In this document: in pieces, positions 1 through 8,060 of the stretch
Layout of the letters: each line of letters begins with the position of its first letter
Numbering within the stretch: the stretch's first letter is position 1
NCBI GenBank assembly: GCA_938018005.1
Contig: CALIJG010000022.1
Coordinates: forward strand, 1 to 59,513
From: an uncultured Candidatus Saccharibacteria bacterium
GTDB taxonomy: Bacteria > Patescibacteriota > Saccharimonadia > Saccharimonadales > Saccharimonadaceae
Length of the DNA stretch: 59,513 bases
Direction of reading: 5' to 3'
Notes under the pieces: generated by a model
Told to the model about the DNA's origin: nothing
Database searches by the model: none
Seen by the model: only the letters and a program-made list of their open reading frames with translations
Made by a program: the position numbers and the translations under genes

Positions 1-69
1 GTACCACGATAGCCTTACCCAAACCTAGGTCATGAGTAACACGGTCTGGGTTGGTTGATGAAGATACGG

Positions 70-95
70 AGCGCTCACCACCACTGGTGAGCGCT
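70..95. repeat. Perfect 10-bp inverted repeat
   Basis: AGCGCTCACC and its reverse complement surround a 6-nt loop, within the GC-rich tail of the recombinase remnant. There is no T-run on either side. Confidence 0.6.
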
Positions 96-168
96 TCGTC
101 GTTGCAGACGGTGTTGTTGATGGGGCAGTCGACTTGGTTGTCCCGGTTTTCTTGCAGGTTGTCTTGCA

Positions 169-201
169 ACAAGGTCGCACGGTGCTGCCGTGCGACCTTG
201 T
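169..201. repeat. Perfect 14-bp inverted repeat
   Basis: ACAAGGTCGCACGG and its reverse complement surround a 5-nt loop. It is a strong GC hairpin about 75 bp from the one at 70-95, and it lacks a T-run. It could be a terminator remnant or a recombination-site arm; neither can be shown here. Confidence 0.65.
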
Positions 202-1009
202 GCATCAGTCGGCTGGTCAGGCAGGCGAAGGGCAGCCGGAGGTCGGCTGCCAGGCTGGCATCGCTGCTTGCGTCGGCCAACAGGCGCGGTGCTGCGGCCC
301 GCTGCAATGGCCCGTCATTCTCCCCTATCGGGCAGTCGCCAGCTGCTGCGTCGGCCATGCTCCTGCCTCTGCCATCATTCGTTCCATTGTCCGGCAGGAC
401 GACTCGGCCCTCTTCATCCACCGCCGGGTTGACCAGCACCCGCTCGAAGAACACCTGGTTGAGCAACTTCTTCAGGTGCGGTGGGGCGGCTTGGTAGAGG
501 CGGTGGCAGTCTTCGAGGAGGTCAAGGGCTTGGGTAAGGCGCTGGTGGATTTCGGCTATGTCGGCCTGGTAGGCGGCCAGCTGGCGCTCAATGTGGTCGA
601 GCTCGCTGGTGAGCTGGGTCTGTTCCTCCCGGAGGAGCTCCAGGGGGACGGCTCCTTCGTAGTGGGCGTGCATCAGGCGGCGGCGCTTGTCTTCGATGTT
701 GGTGCGCCTGGTGGTGAGGGAGCGGATTGTCCGATCTTTGTCGCGCTCTAGCTGCCGTAGCTCCTCCCGCACATACTGCTCCACCAGCTGGCGATCCTGG
801 CTGCTGAGTTGGATGGTTCGGTACAGCGTGCTCATTCGCTCTTCGACGACGTCGATCAGGACGGCGCGGAAGGCGCAGTCGTGGGTTCGCTGGCGCCTGG
901 CACAGATGAAATAGGGGTAGAGATCGCCTTTGCTGTTGCGCGTGTTTTGCACGAGGAGGCGGGCCCCGCACAACCAGTTAGTATTCCACTCGTCTCATTC
1001 TAGTTACAA

Positions 1010-1045
1010 AAGAGCGTCTCTATACACCATGGAGAGACGCTCATT
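1010..1045 (-). terminator. Rho-independent terminator of the SemiSWEET gene
   Basis: A 10-bp stem (GAGCGTCTCT at 1012-1021 pairing with 1033-1042) has a T-run on its minus-strand side, 38 bp past the stop of the gene ending at 1083. Confidence 0.8.
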
Positions 1046-1082
1046 TGATATATTGTATTGCTCTAGAAAGCATAAGTAGCCA

Positions 1083-1343
1083 CTACATAAGTGCCGTCGT
1101 CGCTGCAATCAGGCCAAAGATGACCCCAGGCAAGTTAGCTGCAGCCAGCGGTAGGTCGCGCTTCTCTTTACATAGGCCATAGATGACCCACAACGTACAG
1201 TTCACTGCCGCGACTGCTGGCTGAAGAAAGTCACCTTTGTGCCCATTCATATTACCCACGATTTGTGGAATGTATGACACGTACATCATCACCGACATTG
1301 CTGTTGCAACCCATCCAAGGGTTTGCATATGCTTTTCTTTCAT
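1083..1343 (-). CDS. SemiSWEET / PQ-loop family transporter
   Basis: A small membrane protein of 86 residues with three predicted hydrophobic helices, the size of one SemiSWEET triple-helix bundle. The PQ-loop signature YIPQ sits at residues 24-27 at the end of helix 1, and helix 2 reads PAVAAVNCTLWVIYGL with the Asn expected in the transport pocket. Family members work as dimers that carry sugars down a gradient across the cytoplasmic membrane; the substrate here is unknown. The ATG at 1343 is preceded by AGGAG with a 9-nt gap, and an extended -10 (TGGTATAAT) lies upstream. The gene stands alone with its own terminator. For a fermentative symbiont with few transporters it may be a sugar entry route, but that is inference. 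Confidence 0.85.
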   Translation of the reverse strand: MKEKHMQTLGWVATAMSVMMYVSYIPQIVGNMNGHKGDFLQPAVAAVNCTLWVIYGLCKEKRDLPLAAANLPGVIFGLIAATTALM

Positions 1344-1384
1344 ACTCGAGTGCTCCTATAGTATTCCTTTGTTCTGCCTAGTGT

Positions 1385-1390
1385 ATTATA
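1385..1390 (-). promoter_or_regulatory. Extended -10 box of the SemiSWEET gene
   Basis: TGGTATAAT on the minus strand, about 40 nt upstream of the ATG at 1343, so this transcript has a short leader with a ribosome site. The rest of 1344-1660 shows nothing else. Confidence 0.55.
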
Positions 1391-1660
1391 CCATGGCTCT
1401 ATTAAACGGCCCTGCACCTCTCACCCACTGCTACAGACACTATTTCACCTCTATCTCCCATATAGAGAGGTTGTCTCTGCTTATCTGCTAGCCTTCTGGG
1501 GTGCTTCTCGGCTATATAAAGGTGCTGCAGAGGCTATAGGATAAGAGCTCCCTTTTACCGCGCCTCATACTTCACCACTTCAGACCCAGAACTGTGTCGT
1601 CATAACACAATACATAAATACATATCTTTACATAATCAGGCACAACAAAGTTTTGACAGC

Positions 1661-1690
1661 AAAAAGCCGAGCGATTCTGCTCGGCTTTTC
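1661..1690 (-). terminator. Terminator of the beta-helix/LRR gene
   Basis: The 8-bp stem AGCCGAGC (1665-1672 with 1679-1686) is followed on the minus strand by TTTTT. It also carries a TTTT on the plus side and could work in both directions. Confidence 0.8.
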
Positions 1691-1725
1691 ATGTACGCTA
1701 CCAGACTTGGCTGATGGGGAGGAAC

Positions 1726-4593
1726 CTAGTCGATGCGGCGCTGTTCGAGTTTGAGCTGACCAATGGCGGCGCTGTCGGCAGCACTTGGCTTGACACCTGT
1801 GAGGCGAAGCTTCTTGAGGCTGCCAAATGTCGCCAGTTGGCTGCCGTTGGCCAGTGTGGTCTTGCGGCTGTAGTCGTAGAGCGAGAGCGACTCCAGGCTA
1901 CCCTTGCTAGCTGCAACATCGGCAACGTCTAGCACGAAGCCATCTTTGCCCGAGAGCGAGACCCGCTTGAGGTGCGCAAGCTTGGCAAGTGGCTTGGTGG
2001 AGGCAATTGGATTGCCCGAGACCATTACAAGCTTGAGGTTTGCCAGGCCAGCGATTGGGTCAAGCGACTCAATCTGGTTGGAATGAGCGGTCAGCGAAGT
2101 CAGCTTGGTTAGCTTGGCGAGCGGTGCAAGGCTCTTCACTTTGTTGCCATCAATTGCTAACCAGTCGAGGTTCGTTGCTGCCTCGAGGCCAGTTAGGTCG
2201 GCAGCTTTGCGGTCGTCCGCCGCATCGCCTGGCAGGATGAGCGACAAGCCAGTTAGCTTTTGCATCTCACCCGCTGTCACGTCCTGTGAGGCACTGCGGC
2301 GTGCGCCAAGGGTCTCAGACAGGCGCTTGTTGATTGCCTCCTTGAGGCGAGCGTCTGGGACCGACACAACGCTGTTGTCGCTCTTGGTGTCGGCCTCAGC
2401 GGTTTGGGCTGCATGAGCAGTGTCAGCTTTACTGGCGCTGCCCATGCCCGGTGCTTTTGGGTTTGCTTGCCCGTTGGTGGTTGCGCCGTTGGCGTTATTT
2501 TGTTGTGGGGTACTACTACTCTTGCTGCTGACGTTTGGCTCGCCACCAGTCATGTTGGCATTGACCAATGCACCGCGGTTCACCTTGGTGCCAGCCTTCA
2601 CGGTTGTGCCGCTTGGGTCGATTGCCTTCGCGACGTCGGCAGGCAATTCTTTACCAGTGTTGGCAGCGGGGCTTCCGGCCTTGATGGTGTAGTTACTCTT
2701 GTTGTAGTCGTTGTTGTTCGCAGCTTCGCTAGTGAAGAATGGGTTGGCGCTGCGTGAGCCAGTTTGGTCGAGCGAGTTGCGCTCCAGGCCGTCAATCGCC
2801 TTGCTGACCCGGCCATCCTTGGCAATGTCGGATGTCTTGCTAAAGAGAACGTCGATCGGTGCCTCAGTCTGAGCTAAGTCCCAGGTAAAGACGGTCTTGT
2901 CGACATTGGTGTCGTTGCGGTAGTAGACGTTGTAGTCGAGGCCAGCAAACATCTCATTCGTACCAACCTTTGGCCCGCCAATGTTGGCACCACCCTTGGT
3001 GCGGACACCGTACGCCCAGTATGGGCTATCGCCATCCTTGGCAGTTGCGGCACGCGACGAGATGATGTTGTTGTACATCTCGGTGCCTGTCGTGTCCCAG
3101 CTCAGGCCCTTGGCTTGCGACCAGCTCTCTGGTGCAGTACAGGTGCTACCTTGGTAGGCATTACAACCCTTGCTGCGGGTATCCTCACGGACGCGGATTG
3201 GGTAGGCAGTGCGTGAGATAGAGTTGTTGTAGATCTTCGTCTTGCTACTGCCCGACACTAAGATACCAGAGCCCGAACCCTCAATAATGTTCGAGGCGAT
3301 GATACCAGTGTGTGATACCTCGTAGAAGATCGCCATCTGCACGTTGGTAAAGTAGTTGTTGACGATGTTGGTGTTGATACACCCTTCGTCACACCAGAAG
3401 CCTGGCAGCTGGTGACGCTTGGCCACAGCGATGTCGGAGTTGGTCGAGCCAGACTTCGAGTAGTCCACCACATTGTTGCGGAAGGTGAAGTTCTCGGCGT
3501 GAGTCACCTTCACATCGGCCATGCCGCACCACGACGTACAGTAGCTACCATTGGTCTCGAAGCCAGCGGCGTTGTTGTTACTAAAGGTGTTGTTTTCAAA
3601 TACAGCATTCTCAATGCGGTTTGCACCAGCACCATTACCCCCGTTGTCGAGGAATTGGCTGTTCCTCACCACAGTGCCAGACGCTTTGTCGAGGAACAAC
3701 CCCGAGTTCGAGTTCTGCGCCACGATCACATCTTGCACCAGCGAGTTCTTCCCGTTGATGGAGATGGCGATTGGCCCAGCCTTGTCGTCTAGCTGTGGGT
3801 CTTTAAAGCCCCAGGTTTGGTTTGGCGCATATTGTGCAATGTTAATACCCTGCAGCTTGAAGTTCTCACCTGTTGTGGTAAAGGCGCGGGTGCGCTGCGA
3901 GATCTCCGTCGTGCCAGCCGTTGGGTCAGAACCTAGGTAGTAACTGACGGTGTCTTGTCGGCCTGGATTGAAGTGCCCACCACTACGCGTTGTCTGGGTG
4001 GCGTCTTCCACATAGAATTTGCCTGGGCCGACCTCAGCCTTGCTCCCGACCTGCGTCAGTGGCTTGTCGTTAATAAAGACCTGCTCTGGGTAGGCAGCCA
4101 TACCTTCGACTTCTGGCTTGATGTTGGTCGTACAGACGTGGCAGAAGTTCTGGAAGTTGCCGGTGGCCTTCCACATATTACCTTCGCGCGACCAGTTGGT
4201 CACCACGTCGCTACCCTTCAGCCATACCTCAGCGTTCGGTGCTGCCTGCATGGTGACACTCTTCTTTGTCACAAAAAAGTGTGGCTCGCGGTAGATACCA
4301 CTCTTTGCCACCACTGTTCCGCCGTCGCCGATCTTCGTGACGGCGCGACCAAAGCTCTTGTACGGTGCCGACTCACTTCCGTTACCTTTGTTGTCATCCC
4401 CGTTGGGCGACACCCAGGCTACGTTGGCGTTCGGCACAGCGTAATTTGCCTTGATATAATTATAGTTTTTATTCAGACCGGCTGCGTTCACCGAATTGAG
4501 GCCATAAAAAAGCCCGCCTATAGCGAGCCCACTCACAGCCACAACCGATGCGATGCGCATGACGATCCCACGTTTTTGACGTCTAATCTTCAC
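1726..4593 (-). CDS. Secreted right-handed beta-helix protein with C-terminal leucine-rich repeats
   Basis: 955 residues. A basic start and a hydrophobic stretch at about residues 11-37 ending NSVNAAG look like a signal peptide or membrane anchor. From about 50 to 660 the protein has the DUF1565-like opening VSPNGDDNKGNGS and then repeated Asn-rich turns (NNTFSNNNAAGF, NNVVDYS, NNYFTNVQ, NNSISRTAYPIRV) of the parallel beta-helix (PbH1/pectate-lyase-like) fold. A Ser/Asn/Gln/Ala-rich linker follows, and the last ~160 residues hold 22-residue LRRs of internalin type (LTGLEAATNLDWLAIDGNKVKSL pattern, shortened). No lyase catalytic set is evident, so polysaccharide binding or adhesion is as likely as cleavage. 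The start is a GTG with GGAGG 8 nt upstream. A promoter TTGACC-N16-TAGAAT lies near 4640-4675. Large secreted proteins of this kind are candidates for contact with a host cell; that is inference. Confidence 0.75.
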   Translation of the reverse strand: MKIRRQKRGIVMRIASVVAVSGLAIGGLFYGLNSVNAAGLNKNYNYIKANYAVPNANVAWVSPNGDDNKGNGSESAPYKSFGRAVTKIGDGGTVVAKSGIYREPHFFVTKKSVTMQAAPNAEVWLKGSDVVTNWSREGNMWKATGNFQNFCHVCTTNIKPEVEGMAAYPEQVFINDKPLTQVGSKAEVGPGKFYVEDATQTTRSGGHFNPGRQDTVSYYLGSDPTAGTTEISQRTRAFTTTGENFKLQGINIAQYAPNQTWGFKDPQLDDKAGPIAISINGKNSLVQDVIVAQNSNSGLFLDKASGTVVRNSQFLDNGGNGAGANRIENAVFENNTFSNNNAAGFETNGSYCTSWCGMADVKVTHAENFTFRNNVVDYSKSGSTNSDIAVAKRHQLPGFWCDEGCINTNIVNNYFTNVQMAIFYEVSHTGIIASNIIEGSGSGILVSGSSKTKIYNNSISRTAYPIRVREDTRSKGCNAYQGSTCTAPESWSQAKGLSWDTTGTEMYNNIISSRAATAKDGDSPYWAYGVRTKGGANIGGPKVGTNEMFAGLDYNVYYRNDTNVDKTVFTWDLAQTEAPIDVLFSKTSDIAKDGRVSKAIDGLERNSLDQTGSRSANPFFTSEAANNNDYNKSNYTIKAGSPAANTGKELPADVAKAIDPSGTTVKAGTKVNRGALVNANMTGGEPNVSSKSSSTPQQNNANGATTNGQANPKAPGMGSASKADTAHAAQTAEADTKSDNSVVSVPDARLKEAINKRLSETLGARRSASQDVTAGEMQKLTGLSLILPGDAADDRKAADLTGLEAATNLDWLAIDGNKVKSLAPLAKLTKLTSLTAHSNQIESLDPIAGLANLKLVMVSGNPIASTKPLAKLAHLKRVSLSGKDGFVLDVADVAASKGSLESLSLYDYSRKTTLANGSQLATFGSLKKLRLTGVKPSAADSAAIGQLKLEQRRID

Positions 4594-5047
4594 TGCTCTT
4601 TCCTCCCCTTGTCGGTTGGCGTTAGATTTACGTTACAAAGACTATTCTATCATAATGGCCGCACTGGTCAATTAACCATAACCCGCATGACCGCACTATC
4701 ATACCGTGTGTGCCCAGCCCAACACACATACTTCGCCTCTCTCGCTAGTTGTACTATAGCATCGTACATATATAGATCATACCCCAGATAGTGCTCTTGA
4801 CATATTTGATACTTCGCACGTATTGCATACATCACTTATTTCACCAAGATCCACACAAATAAAAATATCATTGTAATATCTACAATGATTCATTCATCTA
4901 GCCTTTGTGCTGGTTTTATGCTAAAACTATAGATTGCTAAGCAACCTCAGCATTCGTCTCATTTAGCTTGTCATTATTGAGTTATATACGCCACTCGGTT
5001 GTTTTCGTCATACACACCGAGCTGATAGCCAATAGCTCTAACAATCC
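4594..5047. other. Intergenic stretch, no gene seen
   Basis: AT-rich sequence between the beta-helix gene and tRNA-Ser(GCT). Apart from the minus-strand promoter-like TTGACC/TAGAAT pair near 4640-4675, no open frame with a ribosome site and no strong hairpin was found. Confidence 0.5.
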
Positions 5048-5140
5048 TGGCGGAGGAGGGGAGATTCGAACTCCCGCTGCAGGTCTCCCCACACTAACGA
5101 TTTAGCAAACCGTCCCCTTCAGCCACTTGGGTACTCCTCC
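5048..5140 (-). tRNA. tRNA-Ser (GCT)
   Basis: Class II tRNA on the minus strand. Acceptor GGAGGAG pairs with CTCCTCC, the anticodon loop TTTGCTA carries GCT, the variable arm is long, the T arm contains GTTCGAATC, and CCA is encoded (TGG at 5048-5050 on the plus strand). Confidence 0.95.
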
Positions 5141-5516
5141 AGCGTGTCGGATTGTGCACCAACGTGCACTGGCTATTGTAGCATAGGTCAAGCAATTGCG
5201 CTAGCCATTTGTGAGGTGTAATTTTATCCCTACTTCACCGCAGTGTCGTTAGCCATATATTTCCTACACTTCCCTTCCCTTTATCAAGCAATATAAATAA
5301 ATAGACTGCCGACAAGCGCGTCTCACTAATATACCAATTCCTCACGTTGAGGTTCAAGATACCGTCATAACAGCAAGTTTTCAAGACGCTACTAGCAAAA
5401 AGAGATAAAGGAAGCGAGTCATCGCAGTACTGCAAACTGAGAAATTTCACCGCTTTCCTCTCGACAAAAAAAACGCCATATCGTATAATTACAAAGTAAA
5501 AGGAGCTAAGTTTATT
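5141..5516. other. Intergenic stretch upstream of the pilin gene
   Basis: A 71-codon minus-strand frame lies here without a ribosome site or family resemblance and is not called. AAAGGAG, 8 nt before 5517, belongs to the pilin. Confidence 0.45.
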
Positions 5517-5945
5517 ATGCTAAAAAAATGTCTACTATCTATCAGTGCTCTTGCCCTCATCGGGGGTGGGATAATTGCTGCTGCACCGCCCAGCGCTGCA
5601 ATTGGTGGCGTGTCAGATGGTGCCAGCCGCTCGCGAGGCAAAGATCAGCCAGCCGATCTCTTTGGTGACGCCGGTATCTTCACACGGGTAAGCAACATCA
5701 TGCTGTTTCTCGTTGGTGCTATCGCGGTCATTATGATCATCTTCGGTGGTATTCGTTATGTTGTCTCTGGTGGTAATTCATCACAGGTACAAGGCGCGAA
5801 GAATACTATCATGTACGCTCTGGTCGGTGTCGTGGTGGCGCTGCTAGCCTATGCGGCGGTGAACTTTGTCATCAACACTATCATCCCTGGTGGTAACATC
5901 AACACGACGACCAATAGCAGCAACACTGGTGCTTCGACCACCTAG
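5517..5945 (+). CDS. VirB2-like T4SS pilin
   Basis: 142 residues: an N-terminal signal peptide (hydrophobic core at about 7-22, small residues around AAAPPSAA), then two transmembrane helices at about 58-80 and 96-120. Between them lies the motif FGGIRYVVSGGNSSQVQGAKN, characteristic of the pilin proteins of CPR/Gram-positive-type T4SS (VirB2/TrbC-like). The tail is Thr/Asn/Ser-rich. Members are processed and polymerise, or line the secretion channel in the membrane. A good AAAGGAG lies 8 nt before the ATG. The gene has its own terminator and stands 18 kb from the main T4SS operon at 23-37 kb, so it can be expressed at a different level from the motor and channel parts. Confidence 0.85.
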   Translation: MLKKCLLSISALALIGGGIIAAAPPSAAIGGVSDGASRSRGKDQPADLFGDAGIFTRVSNIMLFLVGAIAVIMIIFGGIRYVVSGGNSSQVQGAKNTIMYALVGVVVALLAYAAVNFVINTIIPGGNINTTTNSSNTGASTT

Positions 5946-5981
5946 CCAGTCATACTTGGCTCTCTTCTCACACAAACATAT

Positions 5982-6010
5982 GCGCACACCATCGCGGTGT
6001 GCGCTTTTCG
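5982..6010 (+). terminator. Terminator of the pilin gene
   Basis: A 9-bp stem GCGCACACC (5982-5990 with 5996-6004) is followed by TTTT, 37 bp after the pilin stop. Confidence 0.85.
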
Positions 6011-6136
6011 TTGCTCTTGACCAAGTTTGCAAAGAACAGAAAGAGAGTAAGCACAGCGTACAAAAGTAATCACATGTTTTTCGTAATAAAAAATCTACAA
6101 GTATCATCAGCCTGCAGATTACCAGTATCAAAAATA

Positions 6137-6224
6137 TGGCGGAGAGAGAGGGATTCGAACCCTCGAAGCCTTGCGGCTTACCGCTTTTCGAGAGCGGCCA
6201 GTTCAACCACTCCTGCACCTCTCC
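6137..6224 (-). tRNA. tRNA-Ser (CGA)
   Basis: Class II tRNA on the minus strand with acceptor GGAGAGG, anticodon CGA in the loop of the CCGCTCTCGAAAAGCGG arm, a long variable arm, a T loop GGTTCGAATCC and encoded CCA. Confidence 0.95.
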
Positions 6225-6311
6225 ACGTGGTCTGCTCTCATTATAACAGATGTGATGCCGAACGAAAATATCGCGTAGCGGATATCCTTGAGCTCTTGCC
6301 CCACCTTCGCG

Positions 6312-6317
6312 TATACT
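6312..6317 (+). promoter_or_regulatory. -10 box of the HIT-rlmH pair (leaderless start)
   Basis: TATACT ends 6 nt before the ATG at 6324, so the predicted transcription start coincides with the start codon. No Shine-Dalgarno site is present. Confidence 0.55.
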
Positions 6318-6323
6318 AAAGTC

Positions 6324-6746
6324 ATGCAGGATTCTATTTTTACTAAGATTATCAAAGGTGAAATACCAAGCCATACGGTGTATGAAGACGAGCACACAAT
6401 AGCCTTCCTCGATATCAACCCACTAAGTGATGGCCATGTACTGGTCGTGCCGAAGCAGCAGATTGACTCGCTGTGGGCGCTCCCAACTGAAGTATATCAA
6501 CACCTCTGGGCGGTAGCACAGCGGATTGCTCACGCAATGGAGGTGACGCTCCAGCCCGAACGGGTTGGCGTTGTGGTAGAGGGCTTCGATGTGCCGCACG
6601 CTCATATTCATCTCGTGCCGTTATATGACCGCGAGGTACTACAGCTCCATCATGGCTACCCAACCGACACTAGCAACACTCACCTATCTACCACCGCCCA
6701 GCGTCTTACTGCAGCAGTGTCCAGTAGTAGAGACGCCAACGCATGA
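6324..6746 (+). CDS. HIT-family nucleotide hydrolase/transferase
   Basis: 140 residues. The histidine-triad motif HAHIH lies at residues 92-96 in the context PHAHIHLVPL. The N-terminal half IFTKIIKGEIPSHTVYED and the central DINPLSDGHVLVVPK are standard for HINT/PKCI-type HIT proteins, which hydrolyse purine nucleoside phosphoramidates or dinucleotides through a covalent His intermediate. I chose the ATG at 6324 because family proteins begin there and a -10 box lies 6 nt upstream; a longer TTG-started reading has no support. The stop overlaps the start of rlmH by 4 nt (ATGA), so the two are co-transcribed and probably translationally coupled. Its substrate is not predictable. Confidence 0.92.
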   Translation: MQDSIFTKIIKGEIPSHTVYEDEHTIAFLDINPLSDGHVLVVPKQQIDSLWALPTEVYQHLWAVAQRIAHAMEVTLQPERVGVVVEGFDVPHAHIHLVPLYDREVLQLHHGYPTDTSNTHLSTTAQRLTAAVSSSRDANA

Positions 6747-7198
6747 TCACCATCATCGCCGTCGGCAAGCGGCACGAGCCCTGGCTAGTCGATGGCATAG
6801 CACGCTACGAGCAGCGTATGACCCGTGCTTGGCAGCTGCAGTGGAAGCTCCTTCCAGCCAGCAAGCATAGCGGCGATGCGGCGCGCCGTGAGGAGTCGCA
6901 GCAGATTCTTCGGGCACTTTCGCCCCAAGCATATGTTGTACTACTGGACGAGCGTGGCACAATGCTCGACTCGCCTACCCTCTCACGCAGCCTACATCAG
7001 CCAATGGCGCAAGGCAAATCACTCGTGCTTATCATTGGTGGAGCATACGGTGTGACAGAGGCAGTGATGGAGCGCGCTAACCTGGTCTGGTCGCTGTCTC
7101 GCCTGGTGTTTCCACATCAGCTGGTGCGACTCATCTTGGCCGAGCAACTCTACCGGGCGCAGCAGATTGCCGCTGGTCATCCGTATCACCATCAATAA
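6743..7198 (+). CDS. rlmH: 23S rRNA (pseudouridine-1915-N3)-methyltransferase RlmH
   Basis: 151 residues, the normal size for this SPOUT-class enzyme. It shows the start ITIIAVGK, the SAM-binding knot segment IIGGAYGV at about 97-104, and the C-terminal signature LSRLVFPHQLVRLILAEQLYRA...GHPYHH, which is diagnostic for RlmH (YbeA/OrfX). The enzyme works as a dimer on assembled 70S ribosomes and methylates pseudouridine 1915 in helix 69. It overlaps the HIT gene by 4 nt and faces a convergent gene that ends directly next to it. In staphylococci this locus is an SCCmec attachment site; no inserted element is seen here. Confidence 0.95.
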   Translation: MITIIAVGKRHEPWLVDGIARYEQRMTRAWQLQWKLLPASKHSGDAARREESQQILRALSPQAYVVLLDERGTMLDSPTLSRSLHQPMAQGKSLVLIIGGAYGVTEAVMERANLVWSLSRLVFPHQLVRLILAEQLYRAQQIAAGHPYHHQ

Positions 7199-7573
7199 CT
7201 AACCAACAATCGGCAAGAACTGATTATCAAAGGCATGACGCGTTCCCCGCTGCTTATGTGCCAGGTATCTATATTCATCATCGCGCGGTGGCACACTCGG
7301 CGTGTGATGTTGCCCGTGATGCGCCGCCTTATGCCCAAGCGACGTATGATGCGGATGGACGTGCGGGTCGGTTGTTAGCTTATCGGGCTCTGTCGAGCCT
7401 TGCAGTCCCCGGCTTCGCAGCACAGCAGGCTCGAGCGTAAGGAGCGCAGTGGTCATCTTATCAAATTGCCCATCGTGCAAGAACACCCCTAGTGCAGTCG
7501 CCAGGCTAAAGACCGCTACAGCTGCCTGCGCGAGGACAGTTTTGTATGAGGTAGTGTGATATTTGTGTTTCAT
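7199..7573 (-). CDS. Small His-rich membrane-anchored or secreted hypothetical protein
   Basis: 124 residues that match no family I know. Residues 10-32 form a hydrophobic segment (VLAQAAVAVFSLATALGVFL), either a signal anchor or a signal peptide. The outer part is polar and His-rich (PHVHPHHTSLGHKAAHHGQHH) and ends in FLPIVG. The His clusters could bind metal, but no known metal-binding fold is visible. The stop abuts the rlmH stop, so the genes are convergent. The ATG at 7573 has no clear ribosome site. Existence as a gene is likely from the signal-like start and codon-like composition, but not proven. Confidence 0.5.
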   Translation of the reverse strand: MKHKYHTTSYKTVLAQAAVAVFSLATALGVFLHDGQFDKMTTALLTLEPAVLRSRGLQGSTEPDKLTTDPHVHPHHTSLGHKAAHHGQHHTPSVPPRDDEYRYLAHKQRGTRHAFDNQFLPIVG

Positions 7574-7991
7574 TGTGTGTATTGGTGACTATCGTTAGTT
7601 CTATTTTTGTTCATATTCATGGTAGCAGGATGTTTCTTTTCTGTCAAGTATGTTTTGTGTAGATATAGGAATACCCTTCTTTTCTTTATTAACTCTCCTC
7701 TCCTATCATCTCGCTTAAATGAGGTATGAAAGCTGTTTATTACAGCATATGTATGCTTATAAATCCATGCGATGAACACTCTTCGTAAGCCTCACTCACT
7801 ACAAGTCTCAGAAAAAGAACGGTACGAATAGAAAGAGTGATGCGGTGAGACTTTCAGTTTCAGGTTAATATAGCTCGTCATCACAATAATCCCTTCATCT
7901 ATGTTCGCGCTTCCCTTCTTACCACTAAGTGCCCTTTTGTCATTGAGAACGCAAGAGGTTAAATCAACATTCTTCATTATCTCTACTCATC
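7574..7991. other. Intergenic stretch, no gene supported
   Basis: AT-rich. Two minus-strand frames of 61 and 69 codons exist, but neither shows a family, a good ribosome site or convincing composition. Confidence 0.45.
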
Positions 7992-8025
7992 AAAAAGGCT
8001 ACCATCACACATCGACGGTAGCCCT
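7992..8025 (-). terminator. Terminator of valS
   Basis: Stem GGCTACC (7997-8003 with 8017-8023) with TTTTT on the minus-strand side, about 36 bp past the valS stop. Confidence 0.8.
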
Positions 8026-8060
8026 CTCTATTAGCACTAGTTATTAAATTTGCAGTGCCG

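Larger units (their letters stand above)
1..994 (-). pseudogene. C-terminal remnant of a large serine recombinase (runs off the window)
   Basis: On the minus strand one frame is open from 994 to the window edge; a TGA stop lies just upstream at 995-997 and no plausible start follows. The translation begins inside a zinc-ribbon (CGARLLVQNTRNSKG, then YPYFIC and a later Cys), followed by a long charged coiled-coil and the segment HLKKLLNQVFFERVLV typical of the C-terminal part of large serine recombinases (resolvase/recombinase/zinc-ribbon proteins common in Actinobacteria). The N-terminal catalytic resolvase domain and the first Cys of the zinc pair are missing, so the gene is truncated at its 5' end. 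The remnant is much GC-richer than the rest of the window, which suggests transfer. The final ~170 codons match nothing I recognise and contain two perfect hairpins, so the original protein may have ended earlier. Family call fairly sure; decay versus rearrangement is inference. Confidence 0.75.

Noticed and set aside
51..751. Several plus-strand open frames of 80-205 codons
   Set aside because: They are antisense to the recombinase remnant, which has recognisable motifs; high GC keeps all frames open.
588..971. A 127-codon minus-strand frame rich in Arg and Pro
   Set aside because: It is out of frame with the recombinase translation, which carries the zinc-ribbon motif in the neighbouring frame.
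5235..5450. 71-codon minus-strand frame
   Set aside because: No ribosome site, no family, AT-rich intergenic composition.
6743..7198. rlmH as an integration site like SCCmec
   Set aside because: No repeats or recombinase genes flank the rlmH end; the next gene is a small hypothetical.
7570..7977. Two minus-strand frames of 69 and 61 codons
   Set aside because: No convincing start signals or protein features; one overlaps the start region of the gene at 7573.
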